A stretch of 64,000 nucleotides of DNA from Antedon mediterranea (Eukaryota > Echinodermata > Crinoidea > Comatulida > Antedonidae): assembly GCF_964355755.1 (NCBI RefSeq), contig NC_092676.1:17900288-17964287 (forward strand), in the 5' to 3' direction. This document shows, one piece after another, positions 44,801-55,200 of the stretch; position 1 is the first letter of the stretch; the number at the start of each line of letters is the position of its first letter. The notes below the pieces were generated by a model that was not told the origin of the DNA, made no database searches, and saw only the letters and a list, made by a program, of their open reading frames with translations. Made by a program: the position numbers and the translations under genes.

Positions 44801-46777
44801 ATTTTTCAACAACATTCTTCTCCCCTAAGTGTCACATCTTGTCATCGGCAGCCAAATATAGCGCCATTACGTCTGTCTGCGACAGTGTGTGTGAACACCA
44901 GAGTAACCCCCTACTTGTCTCGAAAGATGTACTAGGTTCTCTAAAGTGCACATGAGCAATATGTATACACTGGACCTACGGTTTATAGTCCTTATCCAAG
45001 AAGACTTTTTCTGGTGGATGGAGCAAGTGAGCCTTGAACCCTTGCTGATGTTATGGCTATGGATTACGGTTCCACTGTCTTAACACTCAAGTGACATTGT
45101 GATAACATCAGCAACAACCACAATTTTCAATTCATGTCAGAGAAGCATTCCCAATGTATATTGTAAGATTGCTCAGATATTTGTTATGGCATATTGCTTC
45201 ATATCTTTTATTATGTTATTCCATTATATAAACCATGATTTTTTACAGCAACGAAACCTTTACAACAAGATATTTGGAGGTTATTTAATGAGAAAAGCAG
45301 TTGAAATTGCATATGCTGCTGCGTTAGTTCACAGGTAAATATGACCCCTATTAAGGGAACCTAACAAGGTGTTCGCTGAATAGGGCTTGGCTTAGTGTTA
45401 AAGCATATATTGCCTCTTGGTTCCTGTTTTTCTCAGCCAATCAAAAGTTGTTTCTCATATGTAAATTATCATAAAATATAAATGTTAATTTAAATAATGC
45501 TGTATTTCCTAGCCAATCAAAAACTTTTGCTTATACATACTATAGATTGTCATAAAATGGAAAATGTTAATTTAAATAATTTTGTTTTTCCTAGCCAACC
45601 AAAAACTGTTTCTCATACATAGATTATCACGTAAATGTTAATTTAAATAATGTTTTTTCAGTCAATCAAAGGTTGTTTTTCGATGTATAGATGACATAAT
45701 GTTTCAGCGTCCAGTTGAAGTTGGTTCATTGCTTTACTTATCATCACAGGTAAGTAATCTATAAATACCTCTCTTGTGAGGCCCTATTTTAGCACACCTA
45801 CTTAAAACATTCCCTCATTCCCCAATATTCTGGTATTTATTTATTACATAATATTTAACTGCTTAATTTATTTATTTTTTTTAATTTATTTATTTTGGGG
45901 ACCTCAATTCTATCTCATTAATGGGGAATCCTCACTTAATACATACAATGTATTTCATGATAAAAAATAAACAAAATTTTAACAAAAAAATTTCAATTTA
46001 ATATGATTACTTGTACTACTTAGATTACTTACACCGAAGGCGAGTTTCTGCAGCTCAGAGTTCACGCTGAGGTCATGAACCCTAAGACAGGCGAGCATTA
46101 CACAACAAATTCTTTTAATTTTACCCTAGCATCTAAAGGCGATGTGAAACCTGTGATACCAAAGACATATGGTGGTAAGATTTTCCAATCAATGCTGTAT
46201 ACCAACAAAAAGATTTCTTACATTTATAGGATTCTACAAAACTTCCATTTTTGTAATCGTTTTTATCCCTTTTCCAATGTATTGTAGTAAAGAAACATGT
46301 ATTAACTAAAATGAACCCAGTTAGCCATTTTGTGTAATCATAACAGGAATTATACATAAATTGGTCCATTAATTAAAAATAACTTGAGAAACCCACAATA
46401 TTTACTAAAGAAAGTTAAATGCCAACCTTTAGTGGTCCCAATAAAAGATAGCTAGTTCAATAACTCATTCCATTGATTCAACCTGTTAGTGGCAGTTTCA
46501 TCGCTGTTGGTTGTCAACTGAATAAAATTAAAATAAATAAGATTTCCTGTATGCAAGGAAGAATACATATATGTAGCTCATGATGAGTGATACAAGGCTG
46601 ACCGCTTGGACTATGTGACTCGACATCATCGATAACCATCTTAGTTAGATTTTGGGATAAAGTTAAGTTTAATGATTATTTTATTACTTTACATATTATT
46701 ACTACATTTCAGAATCTATGCTGTACTTGGATGGAAGGCGTCATTTTCAAGAATTTAAAAAGGCAGCTAAGTTATAA
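38864..46777 (+). CDS. ACOT9: Acyl-CoA thioesterase 9, mitochondrial, complete, 13 exons, 423 aa
   Basis: Exons: 38864-38883, 39329-39414, 39794-39839, 40199-40395, 41181-41264, 41858-41961, 42667-42740, 43002-43181, 44547-44637, 45249-45334, 45662-45749, 46024-46174, 46713-46777 (stop TAA). All junctions are GT-AG and in phase. ACOT9 hydrolyses acyl-CoA esters in mitochondria. The N-terminus MSFFLKSISTLVRGQESARQ is basic, Ser-rich and lacks acidic residues until E16, fitting a targeting peptide. Two hotdog thioesterase domains follow: the first about residues 90-240 (RMKDSYQESCIPL, RIGRILEDLD, VTALVDRI, NAVFLMVARDPANKG), the second about 285-400 (NLYNKIFGGYLMRKAVEIAY, DDIMFQRPVEVGSLLYLSSQ, LRVHAEV). 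It ends in YGESMLYLDGRRHFQEFK, close to the vertebrate YGESMLYLDGQRHF. The length is close to the human protein (about 440). AATAAA hexamers near 46,975 and 46,994 may mark the 3' end. Confidence 0.95.
38885..39125. repeat. Low-complexity TAGGCC/CTAGCTAGG-rich stretch
   Basis: ACOT9 intron 1 opens with a dense run of CTAGGCCTAG, AGCTAGCTAG and related words, many self-complementary. The TAGGCCTA word is scattered elsewhere in the window but is most concentrated here. Confidence 0.8.
40859..41040. repeat. 24-bp tandem repeat, 8 copies, in ACOT9 intron 4
   Basis: The unit TTGGCCATATTTTCTTCCTA plus TTAT repeats at exact 24-bp spacing; the last two copies carry substitutions. Since 24 is a multiple of three, every frame is open on both strands and gives repetitive pseudo-proteins. 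None is credible as coding: the block lies inside an intron of a well supported gene. Confidence 0.92.
42013..42177. mobile_element. Small MITE with ~17-bp terminal inverted repeats in ACOT9 intron 6
   Basis: CTGCTCTGGTCAGCTCC at 42,013 and GGAGCTGGACCAGAGCAG at 42,160 are inverted repeats differing by one indel. The 165-bp element is more GC-rich than the intron around it. AAAGATG occurs on both sides near the ends and may be a target-site duplication, but the spacing is not exact. Confidence 0.6.
43182..44240 (+). repeat. Exon-derived minisatellite: ~70-bp copies of the end of ACOT9 exon 8 plus its donor site
   Basis: Exon 8 ends with GTTGCTCCAAGTTCTGAAGA then AACTGACCTTG, CATCAATTATTTATTAACAC and TCTAAGTAAACA, followed by the donor GTAAGTTAAG. 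About 15 further copies of this ~70-bp segment follow head to tail: GTTGCTCCAA, TCTGAGGAGACCAACCTC, ATAGATCAGTTTACCAA, CTCTTAGTGAACA, GTAAGTTAAG. The copy at about 43,380-43,455 is closest to the exon. Many copies keep the intact donor word CAGTAAGT. Copies carry frameshifts and are not extra exons. Confidence 0.85.
44345..44540 (+). repeat. Two acceptor-like repeat copies in ACOT9 intron 8
   Basis: CCCCAGCCAATCAAATGTTG with ATACATAGATTATCATAAA (44,355) and TTCCCAGCCAATCAAAAGTT with ATAAATTACCATAA (44,486) belong to the family seen in intron 10. They resemble the acceptor and start of exon 11. Confidence 0.6.
44715..45095 (-). mobile_element. tRNA-derived SINE, family B, copy 3 (ACOT9 intron 9)
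   Basis: On the minus strand a worn tRNA-like head (GTCACTTGAGTGTTAAGACA and CAAGGGTTCAAGGCTC) is followed by the body word AAGTCTTCTTGGATAAGGAC. The 3' tail CATGAAATAGCGCTATATAA is shared with the SINE at 24.5 kb. It is antisense to ACOT9. Confidence 0.7.
45425..45661 (+). repeat. Three tandem copies resembling the acceptor and start of ACOT9 exon 11
   Basis: Copies at about 45,428, 45,505 and 45,589 each read pyrimidine tract, CAG or TAG, then CCAATCAAAA, a TTGTTTCTCAT-like word, ATAGATTATCATAAA and AATGTTAATTTAAATAAT. The true exon begins TTTTTTCAG then TCAATCAAAGGTTGTTTTTC and GATGTATAGATGACATAATG. The copies look like degenerate duplicates of the acceptor plus about 45 coding bases. Confidence 0.65.
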
Positions 46778-47479
46778 CATGAGGACTTTTTTTTTCTTTA
46801 TTATATAACATATAACATGAGGACTTGGTATACATTATATTTATCAAATAGGGAGTAACTAACACACACAAGTCTTCAATTATTTTATATCATGTTAATA
46901 AATACATTATCAAACTAAGTTATTAGTTTTGTGATAATTATAACTTGTTATATATTATTTTATGTTAAGTCTTTAATAAATGGTGATGAGTATAAATAAA
47001 GGTGGTCTACAGTATTTTACAATACATACAATACACTGACATTAAAATCATCTTAATATGTTGGCTCTTTAAAATTGATATAAAATAATCCTTTACATTG
47101 TTTCTTCAACTCTATTTTATAATTAGGGTTTTGATACAAAATCGGCAAAAGAATAGGAATTTTAATTAATTATTTATAAATTTTTGGTAAACCAATTGTC
47201 AAGTACTTACTTGCTACGTTTCGGCTATTTTTAGTAGCCTTGGTCATGCAAATGACTCTGAGATGATCATCTGTCATTCGTCATGGCTCGGTGATTTGTG
47301 CCATCACTTGCTTGATGTTCAGCTTTCTGCAGCAGTTTGTTTGAATTTGAAACCGATGAAATTTTTCAAAAATAATTTTAAATCGATCTAATTAATTACT
47401 TTGCAACTTTTTTCACTAGCAAGTTTTTAGGATAAAAAAAAGACAAAAGGTAGTTGCCAGAGTGGGAACCACGAAACTA
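46778..47479. other. Intergenic region after ACOT9
   Basis: AT-rich sequence holding probable ACOT9 polyadenylation signals. At about 47,200-47,260 is TGCTACGTTTCGGCTATTTT then TAGTAGCCTTGG; on the minus strand this is a short GGCTA/TAGCC hairpin followed by GAAACGTAGC, recalling a decayed hammerhead ribozyme of Penelope-like elements. No gene is seen. Confidence 0.4.
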
Positions 47480-48790
47480 AAAAAACTAAGCCACTTTTCA
47501 GTGTTCCTCCCACGACCTTTAGAAAATTGGCCAAATTTCGACCCTTTTGTGTTTTTTAATTAACATGCGCAGAACACACTATGTGATTCTGCGCATGTTA
47601 CCTCAATACATAATTTTAAAGGTCGATATTTGGTGTTTTTTTTTTATTTACAGTACTATAGTAAGGAAAAATTTACGAAAATTTGCCAAATTTCAACTAC
47701 TGTATTTTATATTTAAACAAGAAATATTTCTTACAAAAAACGCCGCTCGACATTTTAACATTAATCATTGTTCTTTTGATTAATTTATGATTACTTAATA
47801 AAAAGATGTCCTTTAATCGCAAAAATACATACAAATCACAGATAGTTCTTTAATTATGAATCACATGCCCATTTTTTCACTAGTTAATTGTATACACAGC
47901 ATTTGAAAGAAGACATGTGTACCTTTCCAACAATGTATTATTTGTCAACAAATATTAATCTACTAATTCAAACTAAGTCTTTTTTTAACTTCAATGTGCT
48001 GTAGCCTGTTTGTGTGTGAATTTAACCTGTACTGTAGGCATGCAACTTAATACCCTCTAGAGAAAACGTGACTTCACGGTGGTATAAAAGTGAGAAAATT
48101 CTTCCCGGTCTGTTGATTCGCGTCAACCAATCAAAGGGCGAGAATCCAAAATCGTTCATAGACTCTCTTTTCCCAGACATTTTTTAGTCCAGCAGCTGGG
48201 ACCTATAAATTATAGTCGAGTTTACAAATTTGCAAAACTGTCAGCCTTAAATACTAAAGCTACCGCTATGAAACAGCTTATTATTGAATATGTCCTCCTG
48301 GGACATAGCTGGCTAGAACCGCGGCGCGAAAAATATTGACATGCGCAATCAACATACTGTGTGTTCTGTACATGTTAACTCAATACATATTTTTTCAATA
48401 TTTGACCGTTTTTTGAAAAAATCCCTGTACTATAGTCAGGTACAGAGAAATTTTCCAAAATTTGCTAAATTTCGACCTTTTCATATTTTGCAATACATAT
48501 TGACATGCACATCACATAGTGTGTTCTGCGCATGTTACCTCAATGCATATTTTACAGGTCGATATTTAAGACATTTTTTGAAAGAAATTAGCCAAATTTA
48601 GCAAAAATATTTTTATAATTCAATTATTTTGTGATTTATATTGCTATATGTGCGAATTTATTACTTTGCGTCAACTTTTAGAGCCATATAAAACAGTTTT
48701 GTCGAAAAATAAAAGGGTCGAAATTTTGCAATTTTTTGAAAAAAATCCCTGTACTATACTGCCCTGTCATGAAAGAATGACTAAACTTTT
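47480..48790. repeat. Decayed, dispersed copies of the satellite modules (left flank)
   Basis: Isolated versions of the array modules occur here: TTAACATGCGCAGAACACAC with TCTGCGCATGTTACC at 47,561; GACATGCACATCACATAGTG with TCTGCGCATGTTACC at 48,490; a halved copy at 48,340; and flank words such as GGGTCGAAATTTTGC with ATCCCTGTACTATA at 48,716. They are clearly related to the main array but much more diverged, and separated by unrelated sequence. Confidence 0.7.
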
Positions 48791-49255
48791 TTAGCTTTTT
48801 GGGCTATTTAGGGATGATACACCTTGTGGTATATTCAGATATTCAAAATTTTAACTATAAATATGAAATTTAAAAATCAAAATACCACTCAATTACAAGT
48901 GTGTGTTACTATTGTCACCAAAGACTAACTCAACTACAAATGCCATGAAAGACTCACTCAATTGACATATTAGCACCTATTATGTCATAGGAAACCCATT
49001 CAAGTGCACAACAATGGTGTTAATTGCACAGCAAGCTGTGTAATGTTGTTGTTTTAAACATAAAATAATTTGGTACTGCCCTACGAATAATTGTCAATAA
49101 TTATTTTATTCAATAACTTGTTTAGTTATTATTAGAGTATTAATTTTATTTCTGGAATATTTAGAATTAAATACCCCGGAGAGACTATGTGAACTCCGTA
49201 ATGCTATTATTATTGAATATTCTCCCTCTTATCTTAAAACTAAAGTAAAAATACA
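48791..49255. other. Noncoding gap before the main array
   Basis: AT-rich sequence without recognisable gene or repeat between the decayed module copies and the dense satellite. Confidence 0.5.
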
Positions 49256-52200
49256 AGAAACATTAAAAACAATTTTCGAAAATTTGCCTGTACTATATTA
49301 GTACAGGGATTTTTTTCCAAAAAATTGCCAATTTTCGACCCTTTAATTTTTCGATAAAACTGGTTACTATAGCACAATTAACGTGCGCAGAACCAATTAT
49401 TCGTCTCTGCGCATGTTTATTATGCAATAGTAACCATTTATGTCAAAAAATAAAATTGTCGGAAATCGGCCATTTTTGGAAAATTTCCTTGTAAAATTTC
49501 CTTTTACCTTTTTATTTTTCGATAAAACTGGTTACTATAGCACAATTAACATGCGCAGAACCCATTAGTCGGCTCTGCGCATGTTTATTATGGTATAGTA
49601 ACCATTTATGTTAAAACTGGTTACTATAGCACATTTAACATGCGCAGAACCCATTATTCGTCTCTGCGCATGTTTATTATGCAATAGTAACCATTTATGT
49701 CAAAACTGGTTACTATAGCACAATTGACATGCGCAGAACCAATTATTCGTCTCTGCGCATGCTTATTATGCAATAGTAACCATTTATGTTAAAACTGGTT
49801 ACTATAGCACAATTGACATGGGCAGAACCCATTATTCGTCTCTGCGCATGTTTATTATGCAATAGTAACCATTTATGTCAAAAAATAAAATGGTCGAAAA
49901 TCGGCCATTTTTCGAAAATTTCCTTATACTATAGTACAGGGATTTTTTCCCAAAAAAATTGCCCATTTTCGACCCTTTTATTTTTCGATAAAACTGGTTA
50001 CTATAGCACAATTAACGTGCGCAGATCCCATTAGTCGCCTCTGCGCATGTTTATTATGCTATAGTAACCATTTATGTAAAAACTGGTTACTATAGCACAA
50101 TTGACATGCGCAGAACCCATTATTCGTCTCTGCGCATGTTTATTATGCAATAGTAACCATTTATGTCAAAAAATAAAATGGTCGAAAATCGGCCATTTTT
50201 CGAAAATTTCCCTGTACAGGAATTTTTTCAAAAAAATGGCCAATTTTCGACCCTTTTATTTTTCGATAAAACTGGTTACTATAGCACAATTAACATGTGC
50301 AGAACCCATTAGTCGCTTCTGCGCATGTTTATTATGCTATAGTAACCATTTATGTCAAAACTGGTTAGTATAGCACAATTGACATGCGCAGAACCAATTA
50401 TTCGTCTCTGCGCATGTTTATTATGCAATAGTAACCATTTATGTCAAAAAATAAAATTGTCGGAAATCGGCCATTTTTCGAAAATTTCCTTGTACTATAG
50501 TACAGGGATTTTTTCAAAAAAATCGCCAATTTTTTACCTTTTTATTTTTCGATAAAACTGGTTACTATAGCACAATTAACATGCGCAGAACCCATTAGTC
50601 GGCTCTGCTCATGTTTATTATGGTATAGTAACCATTTATGTTAAAACTGGTTACTATAGCACATTTAACTTGCGCAGAACCCATTATTCGTCTCTGCGCA
50701 TGCTTATTATGCAATAGTAACCATTTATGTTAAAACTGGTTACTATAGCACAATTGACATGGGCAGAACCCATTATTCGTCTCTGCGCATGTTTATTATG
50801 CAATAGTAACCATTTATGTAAAAAAATAAAATGGTCGAAAATCGGCCATTTTTCGAAAATTTCCTTATACTATAGTACAGAGATTTTTTCCCAAAAAAAT
50901 TGCCAATTTTCGACCCTTTTATTTTTCGATAAAACTGGTTACTATAGCACAATTAACGTGCGCAGATCCCATTAGTCGCCTCTGCGCATGTTTATTATGC
51001 TATAGTAACCATTTATGTAAAAACTGGTTACTATAGCACAATTGACATGCGCAGAACCCATTATTCGTCTCTGCGCATGTTTATTATGCAATAGTAACCA
51101 TTTATGTCAAAAAATAAAATGGTCGAGAATCGGCCATTTTTCGAAAATTTCCCTGTACAGGAATTTTTTCAAAAAAATGGCCAATTTTCGACCCTTTTAT
51201 TTTTCGATAAAACTGGTTACTATAGCACAATTAACATGTGCAGAACCCATTAGTCGCTTCTGCGCATGTTTATTATGCTATAGTAACCATTTATGTCAAA
51301 ACTGGTTAGTATAGCACAATTGACATGCGCAGAACCAATTATTCGTCTCTGCGCATGTTTATTATGCAATAGTAACCATTTATGTCAAAAAATAAAATTG
51401 TCGGAAATCGGCCATTTTTCGAAAATTTCTTTGTACTATAGTACAGGGATTTTTTCAAAAAAATCGCCAATTTTTTACCTTTTTATTTTTCGATAAAACT
51501 GGTTACTATAGCACAATTAACATGCGCAGAACCCATTAGTCGGCTCTGCTCATGTTTATTATGGTATAGTAACCATTTATGTTAAAACTGGTTACTATAG
51601 CACATTTAACTTGCGCAGAACCCATTATTCGTCTCTGCGCATGTTTATTATGCAATAGTAACCATTTATGTCAAAACTGGTTACTATAGCACAATTGACA
51701 TGCGCAGAACCAATTATTCGTCTCTGCGCATGCTTATTATGCAATAGTAACCATTTATGTTAAAACTGGTTACTATAGCACAATTTACATGGGCAGAACC
51801 CATTATTCGTCTCTGCGCATGTTTATTATGCAATAGTAACCATTTATGTCAAAAAATAAAATGGTCGAAAATCGGCCATTTTTCGAAAATTTCCTTGTAC
51901 TATAGTACAGGGATTTTTTCAAAAAAATGGCCAATTTTCGACCCTTTTATTTTTCGATAAAACTGGTTACTATAGCACAATTAACATGTGCAGAACCCAT
52001 TAGTCGCCTCTGCGCATGTTTATTATGCTATAGTAACCATTTATGTCAAAACTGGTTAGTATAGCACAATTGACATGCGCAGAACCAATTATTCGTCGGC
52101 CTACAAGGATTTTTTTCCAAAAAATGACCAATTTTCGACCCTTTTATTTTTCGATAAAACTGGTTACTATAGCACAATTAACATGCGTAGAACCCATTAG

Positions 52201-55200
52201 TCGGCTCTGAGCATGTTTATTATGCTTTAGTAACCATTTATGTCAAAACTGGTTACTATAGCACAATTGACATGCGCAGAACCAATTATTCGTCTCTGCA
52301 CATGTTTATTATGCAATAGTAACCATTTATTTCTAAAAATTAAAAGGGTCGAAATTCGGCCATTTTTGGAAAATTTCCTTGTACTATAGTACAGGGATTT
52401 TTTTTATTTAATTCCAATTTTCGACCCTTTTATTTTTCGATAAAACTGGTTACTATAGCACAATTAACATGCGCAGAACCCATTATTCGCCTCTGCGCAT
52501 GTTTATTATGCTATAGTAACCATTTATGTCAAAACTGGTTACTATAGCACAATTGACATGCGCAGAACCTATTATTCGTCTCTGCGCATGTTTATTATGC
52601 AATAGTAACCATTTATGTCAAAAAATAAAATTGTCGGAAATCGGCCATTTTTGGAAAATTTCCTTGTAAAATTTCCTTTTACCTTTTTATTTTTCGATAA
52701 AACTGGTTACTATAGCACAATTAACATGCGCAGAACCCATTAGTCGGCTCTGCGCATGTTTATTATGGTATAGTAACCATTTATGTTAAAACTGGTTACT
52801 ATAGCACATTTAACATGCGCAGAACCCATTATTCGTCTCTGCGCATGTTTATTATGCAATAGTAACCATTTATTTCTAAAAATTAAAAGGGTCGAAATTC
52901 GGCCATTTTTGGAAAATTTTCTTGTACTATAGTACAGGGATTTTTTTTATTTAATTCCAATTTTCGACCCTTTTATTTTTCGATAAAACTGGTTACTATA
53001 GCACAATTAACATGCGCAGAACCCATTATTCGCCTCTGCGCATGTTTATTATGCAATAGTAACCATTTATGTCAAAAAATAAAATTGTCGGAAATCGGCC
53101 ATTTTTGGAAAATTTCCTTGTAAAATTACCTTTTTATTTTTCGATAAAACTGGTTACTATAGCACAATTAACATGCGCAGAACCCATTAGTCGGCTCTGC
53201 GCATGTTTATTATGGTATAGTAACCATTTATGTTAAAACTGGTTACTATAGCACATTTAACATGCGCAGAACCCATTATTCGTCTCTGCGCATGTTTATT
53301 ATGCAATAGTAACCATTTATGTCAAAACTGGTTACTATAGCACAATTGACATGCGCAGAACCAATTATTCGTCTCTGCGCATGCTTATTATGCAATAGTA
53401 ACCATTTATGTTAAAACTGGTTACTATAGCACAATTGACATGGGCAGAACCCATTATTCGTCTCTGCGCATGTTTATTATGCAATAGTAACCATTTATGT
53501 CAAAAAATAAAATGGTCGAAAATCGGCCATTTTTCGAAAATTTCCTTATACTATAGTACAGGGATTTTTTCCCAAAAAAATTGCCAATTTTCGACCCTTT
53601 TATTTTTCGATAAAACTGGTTACTATAGCACAATTAACGTGCGCAGATCCCATTAGTCGCCTCTGCGCATGTTTATTATGCTATAGTAACCATTTATGTA
53701 AAAACTGGTTACTATAGCACAATTGACATGCGCAGAACCCATTATTCGTCTCTGCGCATGTTTATTATGCAATAGTAACCATTTATGTCAAAAAATAAAA
53801 TGGTCGAAAATCGGCCATTTTTCGAAAATTTCCCTGTACAGGAATTTTTTCAAAAAAATGGCCAATTTTCGACCCTTTTATTTTTCGATAAAACTGGTTA
53901 CTATAGCACAATTAACATGTGCAGAACCCATTAGTCGCTTCTGCGCATGTTTATTATGCTATAGTAACCATTTATGTCAAAACTGGTTAGTATAGCACAA
54001 TTGACATGCGCAGAACCAATTATTCGTCTCTGCGCATGTTTATTATGCAATAGTAACCATTTATGTCAAAAAATAAAATTGTCGGAAATCGGCCATTTTT
54101 CGAAAATTTCCTTGTACTATAGTACAGGGATTTTTTCAAAAAAATCGCCAATTATTTACCTTTTTATTTTTCGATAAAACTGGTTACTATAGCACAATTA
54201 ACATGCGCAGAACCCATTAGTCGGCTCTGCTCATGTTTATTATGGTATAGTAACCATTTATGTTAAAACTGGTTACTATAGCACATTTAACTTGCGCAGA
54301 ACCCATTATTCGTCTCTGCGCATGCTTATTATGCAATAGTAACCATTTATGTTAAAACTGGTTACTATAGCACAATTGACATGGGCAGAACCCATTATTC
54401 GTCTCTTCGCATGTTTATTATGCAATAGTAACCATTTATGTAAAAAAATAAAATGGTCGAAAATCGGCCATTTTTCGAAAATTTCCTTATACTATAGTAC
54501 AGGGATTTTTTCCCAAAAAAATTGCCAATTTTCGACCCTTTTATTTTTCGATAAAACTGGTTACTATAGCACAATTAACGTGCGCAGATCCCATTAGTCG
54601 CCTCTGCGCATGTTTATTATGCTATAGTAACCATTTATGTAAAAACTGGTTACTATAGCACAATTGACATGCGCAGAACCCATTATTCGTCTCTGCGCAT
54701 GTTTATTATGCAATAGTAACCATTTATGTCAAAAAATAAAATGGTCGAAAATCGGCCATTTTTCGAAAATTTCCCTGTACAGGAATTTTTTCAAAAAAAT
54801 GGCCAATTTTCGACCCTTTTATTTTTCGATAAAACTGGTTACTATAGCACAATTAACATGTGCAGAACCCATTAGTCGCTTCTGCGCATGTTTATTATGC
54901 TATAGTAACCATTTATGTCAAAACTGGTTAGTATAGCACAATTGACATGCGCAGAACCAATTATTCGTCTCTGCGCATGTTTATTATGCAATAGTAACCA
55001 TTTATGTCAAAAAATAAAATTGTCGGAAATCGGCCATTTTTCGAAAATTTCCTTGTACTATAGTACAGGGATTTTTTCAAAAAAATCGCCAATTTTTTAC
55101 CTTTTTATTTTTCGATAAAACTGGTTACTATAGCACAATTAACATGCGCAGAACCCATTAGTCGGCTCTGCTCATGTTTATTATGGTATAGTAACCATTT

